From Myxococcales bacterium (GTDB lineage Bacteria > Myxococcota > Myxococcia > Myxococcales > Myxococcaceae): a stretch of 6,473 bases of DNA. Positions within the stretch are counted from its first letter, which is position 1, and the number at the start of each line of letters is the position of its first letter. The stretch covers positions 1 through 6,473 of the forward strand of contig VFKJ01000239.1 in assembly GCA_009885595.1 (NCBI GenBank). The letters run 5' to 3'. Under the pieces are notes generated by a model that was given only the letters and a program-made list of their open reading frames with translations, was not told where the DNA came from and searched no databases. Made by a program: the position numbers and the translations under genes. Below are positions 5,408 through 6,473 of the stretch, one piece after another.

Positions 5408-6473
5408 ATGAGTTTCCGAACCGCCCTGGCCCTCGTGGTCCTCTGCGCCACGACGGCGGCCGCGCAGCGCGTCTCCTTCCCCAGCTTCACCGGCCCCAGC
5501 GCCGCCAACGTGCGCAACCAGCTCGTGGGGGCCGTCTGCGACACCGCCGATTGCGTGCCCGCCACCAAGACCACCACCGCCGGCAAGCCCGACTGGAAGA
5601 AGGCGAAGAAGGAGTCAGTGCAGTTCTTCGTGACCGGCTCGGTCACCAAGAGAGGAAAGGCGCTCTCGCTCGACCTGTTCGTCTTCAACAAGGCCGGCGC
5701 GCCCAAGGCGAAGAGGAACTTTCCGCTCGACAAGAACGGCACGCTCTCGGGCAAGAACCTGCAGGGCGCGATGGACCTGCTCACCGGTGCGTTCGGTTCG
5801 AAGCGCGCCCCGCCGCCGCCTGAGCCGAAGGAAGAGCCCGTCACCCCGCCGGTCAAGGAGAACCCCAGGACCCGCCCCAGCGAGCCCCCGCCCCCGCCCC
5901 GCGCGGAGAAGCCCAGGCCCGAGCCGGAGCCTGAAGAGCGCGGCGACCCCGAGCCCCCTGCCGGGGAGAAGGGCAAGAACAAGCCCCCGTTCCTGGTGCT
6001 CGACGTGGGGCTCGAGCTGCTCAACCGCAGGCTCGAATACTTCCAGGTCGCGACCGCCAACCTGCGCCGGTACGAGCTGCAGCTCTATCCCCAGGCCGCC
6101 CTGGGGGCCGAGTTCTACCCGCTGGCGCTGGTGCGCGACGATCTGCTCGCGGGGCTCGGAGTGGAGCTCGGCCTCGCCTTCGCGCCCTGGCTGCAGTCGC
6201 GCCTCACCAGCATCCCCGACGCGTTCCCCACCTCCACCACCCGCATCGACGCGGGCCTGCGCTTCAACATCGTGCCCATCAAGAGCTTCCCCCTGGCGAT
6301 CACCCCCTACGTGGGCGTGCGCGCCCACAGCTTCGTGGTCGGCGCGCTCAGCGACGGCCGCCGCATCGACGGGCTGCCCAACATCGGCTTCGTGGGGCTG
6401 CGCGCGGGGCTCGCGATCGACGTGCCGGTGGTGCCCGGCTGGGTGAACATCTTCGGGCGCTTCGGCATCGTGC
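5408..6473 (+). CDS. Secreted/outer-membrane protein with Pro-rich linker and beta-barrel-like C-terminus (3' end outside window)
   Basis: The frame from ATG 5408 stays open for 355 codons to the window edge. It begins with a clear signal peptide: Arg at 4, hydrophobic core 6-16 and an AAA-Q cleavage site after residue 19. Residues 21-130 form a compact domain (SFTGPSAANVRNQLVGAVCD... KPDWKKAKKE... FFVTGSV) with two cysteines (44, 49) that could form a disulfide; its alternating pattern suggests an alpha/beta fold like periplasmic TolB-N or CsgG-type domains, but I do not recognise it with certainty. Residues 132-193 are a low-complexity Pro/Glu/Lys/Arg linker that could cross the periplasm. 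From about 195 there are repeated amphipathic strands (FLVLDVGLELL, YELQLYP, GLGVELGLAFAP, LAITPYVGVRA, VGLRAGLAIDV), as in outer-membrane barrels. It diverges from the CNB gene. Function unknown; start codon and frame are well supported by codon use. Confidence 0.85.
   Translation, partial: MSFRTALALVVLCATTAAAQRVSFPSFTGPSAANVRNQLVGAVCDTADCVPATKTTTAGKPDWKKAKKESVQFFVTGSVTKRGKALSLDLFVFNKAGAPKAKRNFPLDKNGTLSGKNLQGAMDLLTGAFGSKRAPPPPEPKEEPVTPPVKENPRTRPSEPPPPPRAEKPRPEPEPEERGDPEPPAGEKGKNKPPFLVLDVGLELLNRRLEYFQVATANLRRYELQLYPQAALGAEFYPLALVRDDLLAGLGVELGLAFAPWLQSRLTSIPDAFPTSTTRIDAGLRFNIVPIKSFPLAITPYVGVRAHSFVVGALSDGRRIDGLPNIGFVGLRAGLAIDVPVVPGWVNIFGRFGIV

Noticed and set aside
5374..6060. Minus-strand Gly/Ser-rich open frame of 228 codons
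   Set aside because: It is the complement of the Pro-rich linker of the secreted-protein gene; the Gly-rich look comes from reading Pro codons backwards. The plus-strand frame has a signal peptide and domain structure.
5615..6328. Minus-strand open frame of 237 codons
   Set aside because: It is a shadow of the plus-strand gene starting at 5408, with a Gly/Arg-rich composition and no motifs.
5787..6446. Plus-strand frame of 219 codons in another phase
   Set aside because: It overlaps the secreted-protein gene out of frame and its translation is Ser/Pro/Arg low complexity.
1..6473. A hidden defence, toxin or mobile-element system
   Set aside because: No nuclease, transposase, integrase, reverse transcriptase, toxin-antitoxin pair or phage protein motif was found in any frame that has credible coding character. 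Composition is uniform along the window.

Overview
The window is uniformly G+C-rich, roughly two thirds by eye, with strong G/C preference at third codon positions. Cys-rich and Pro-rich secreted proteins sit beside housekeeping RNA-modification and Fe-S genes. This suggests a chromosomal segment of a myxobacterium (Myxococcota, probably Cystobacterineae). The assignment rests on style and protein families, not on a database match. I see no rRNA, tRNA, insertion sequence, integrase, CRISPR array or phage gene.

Layout: (1) 1-111 is the 3' end of a plus-strand gene for a Cys-rich protein, followed by a textbook intrinsic terminator (129-162). (2) Five genes then run on the minus strand. In transcription order from high to low coordinate they are a double cyclic-nucleotide-binding-domain protein (4259-5362), an Nfu-type Fe-S carrier (3615-4187), a Methyltransf_32-like SAM methyltransferase (2772-3605), a THUMP-type RNA guanine methyltransferase of the RlmL/Trm14 group (1716-2720) and an M20 zinc dipeptidase (216-1607). 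(3) On the plus strand, diverging from the cyclic-nucleotide gene across only 45 bp, a long open frame starts at 5408 and runs off the window end. It encodes a secreted protein with a signal peptide, an N-terminal alpha/beta-looking domain, a Pro/Glu/Lys-rich linker and a beta-barrel-like C-terminal part.

A 47-bp hairpin repeat occurs twice (165-211 and 2722-2768; 44 of 47 positions identical). Each copy lies 3-4 nt beyond the stop of a minus-strand gene. Copy 2 fills the gap between the two methyltransferase genes and supplies the Shine-Dalgarno sequence of the downstream one. This arrangement could act as an RNA switch and is the most interesting non-coding signal here.

Functionally, the minus-strand run joins Fe-S cluster delivery to two methyltransferases, at least one of which acts on RNA; any pathway link is inference. 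The CNB protein has one near-canonical and one degenerate cyclic-nucleotide pocket, no DNA-binding domain and an acidic tail, so it looks like a signalling or scaffold protein rather than a CRP-type regulator. I find no convincing new defence or mobile system; the region reads as ordinary chromosome with a few points worth checking.
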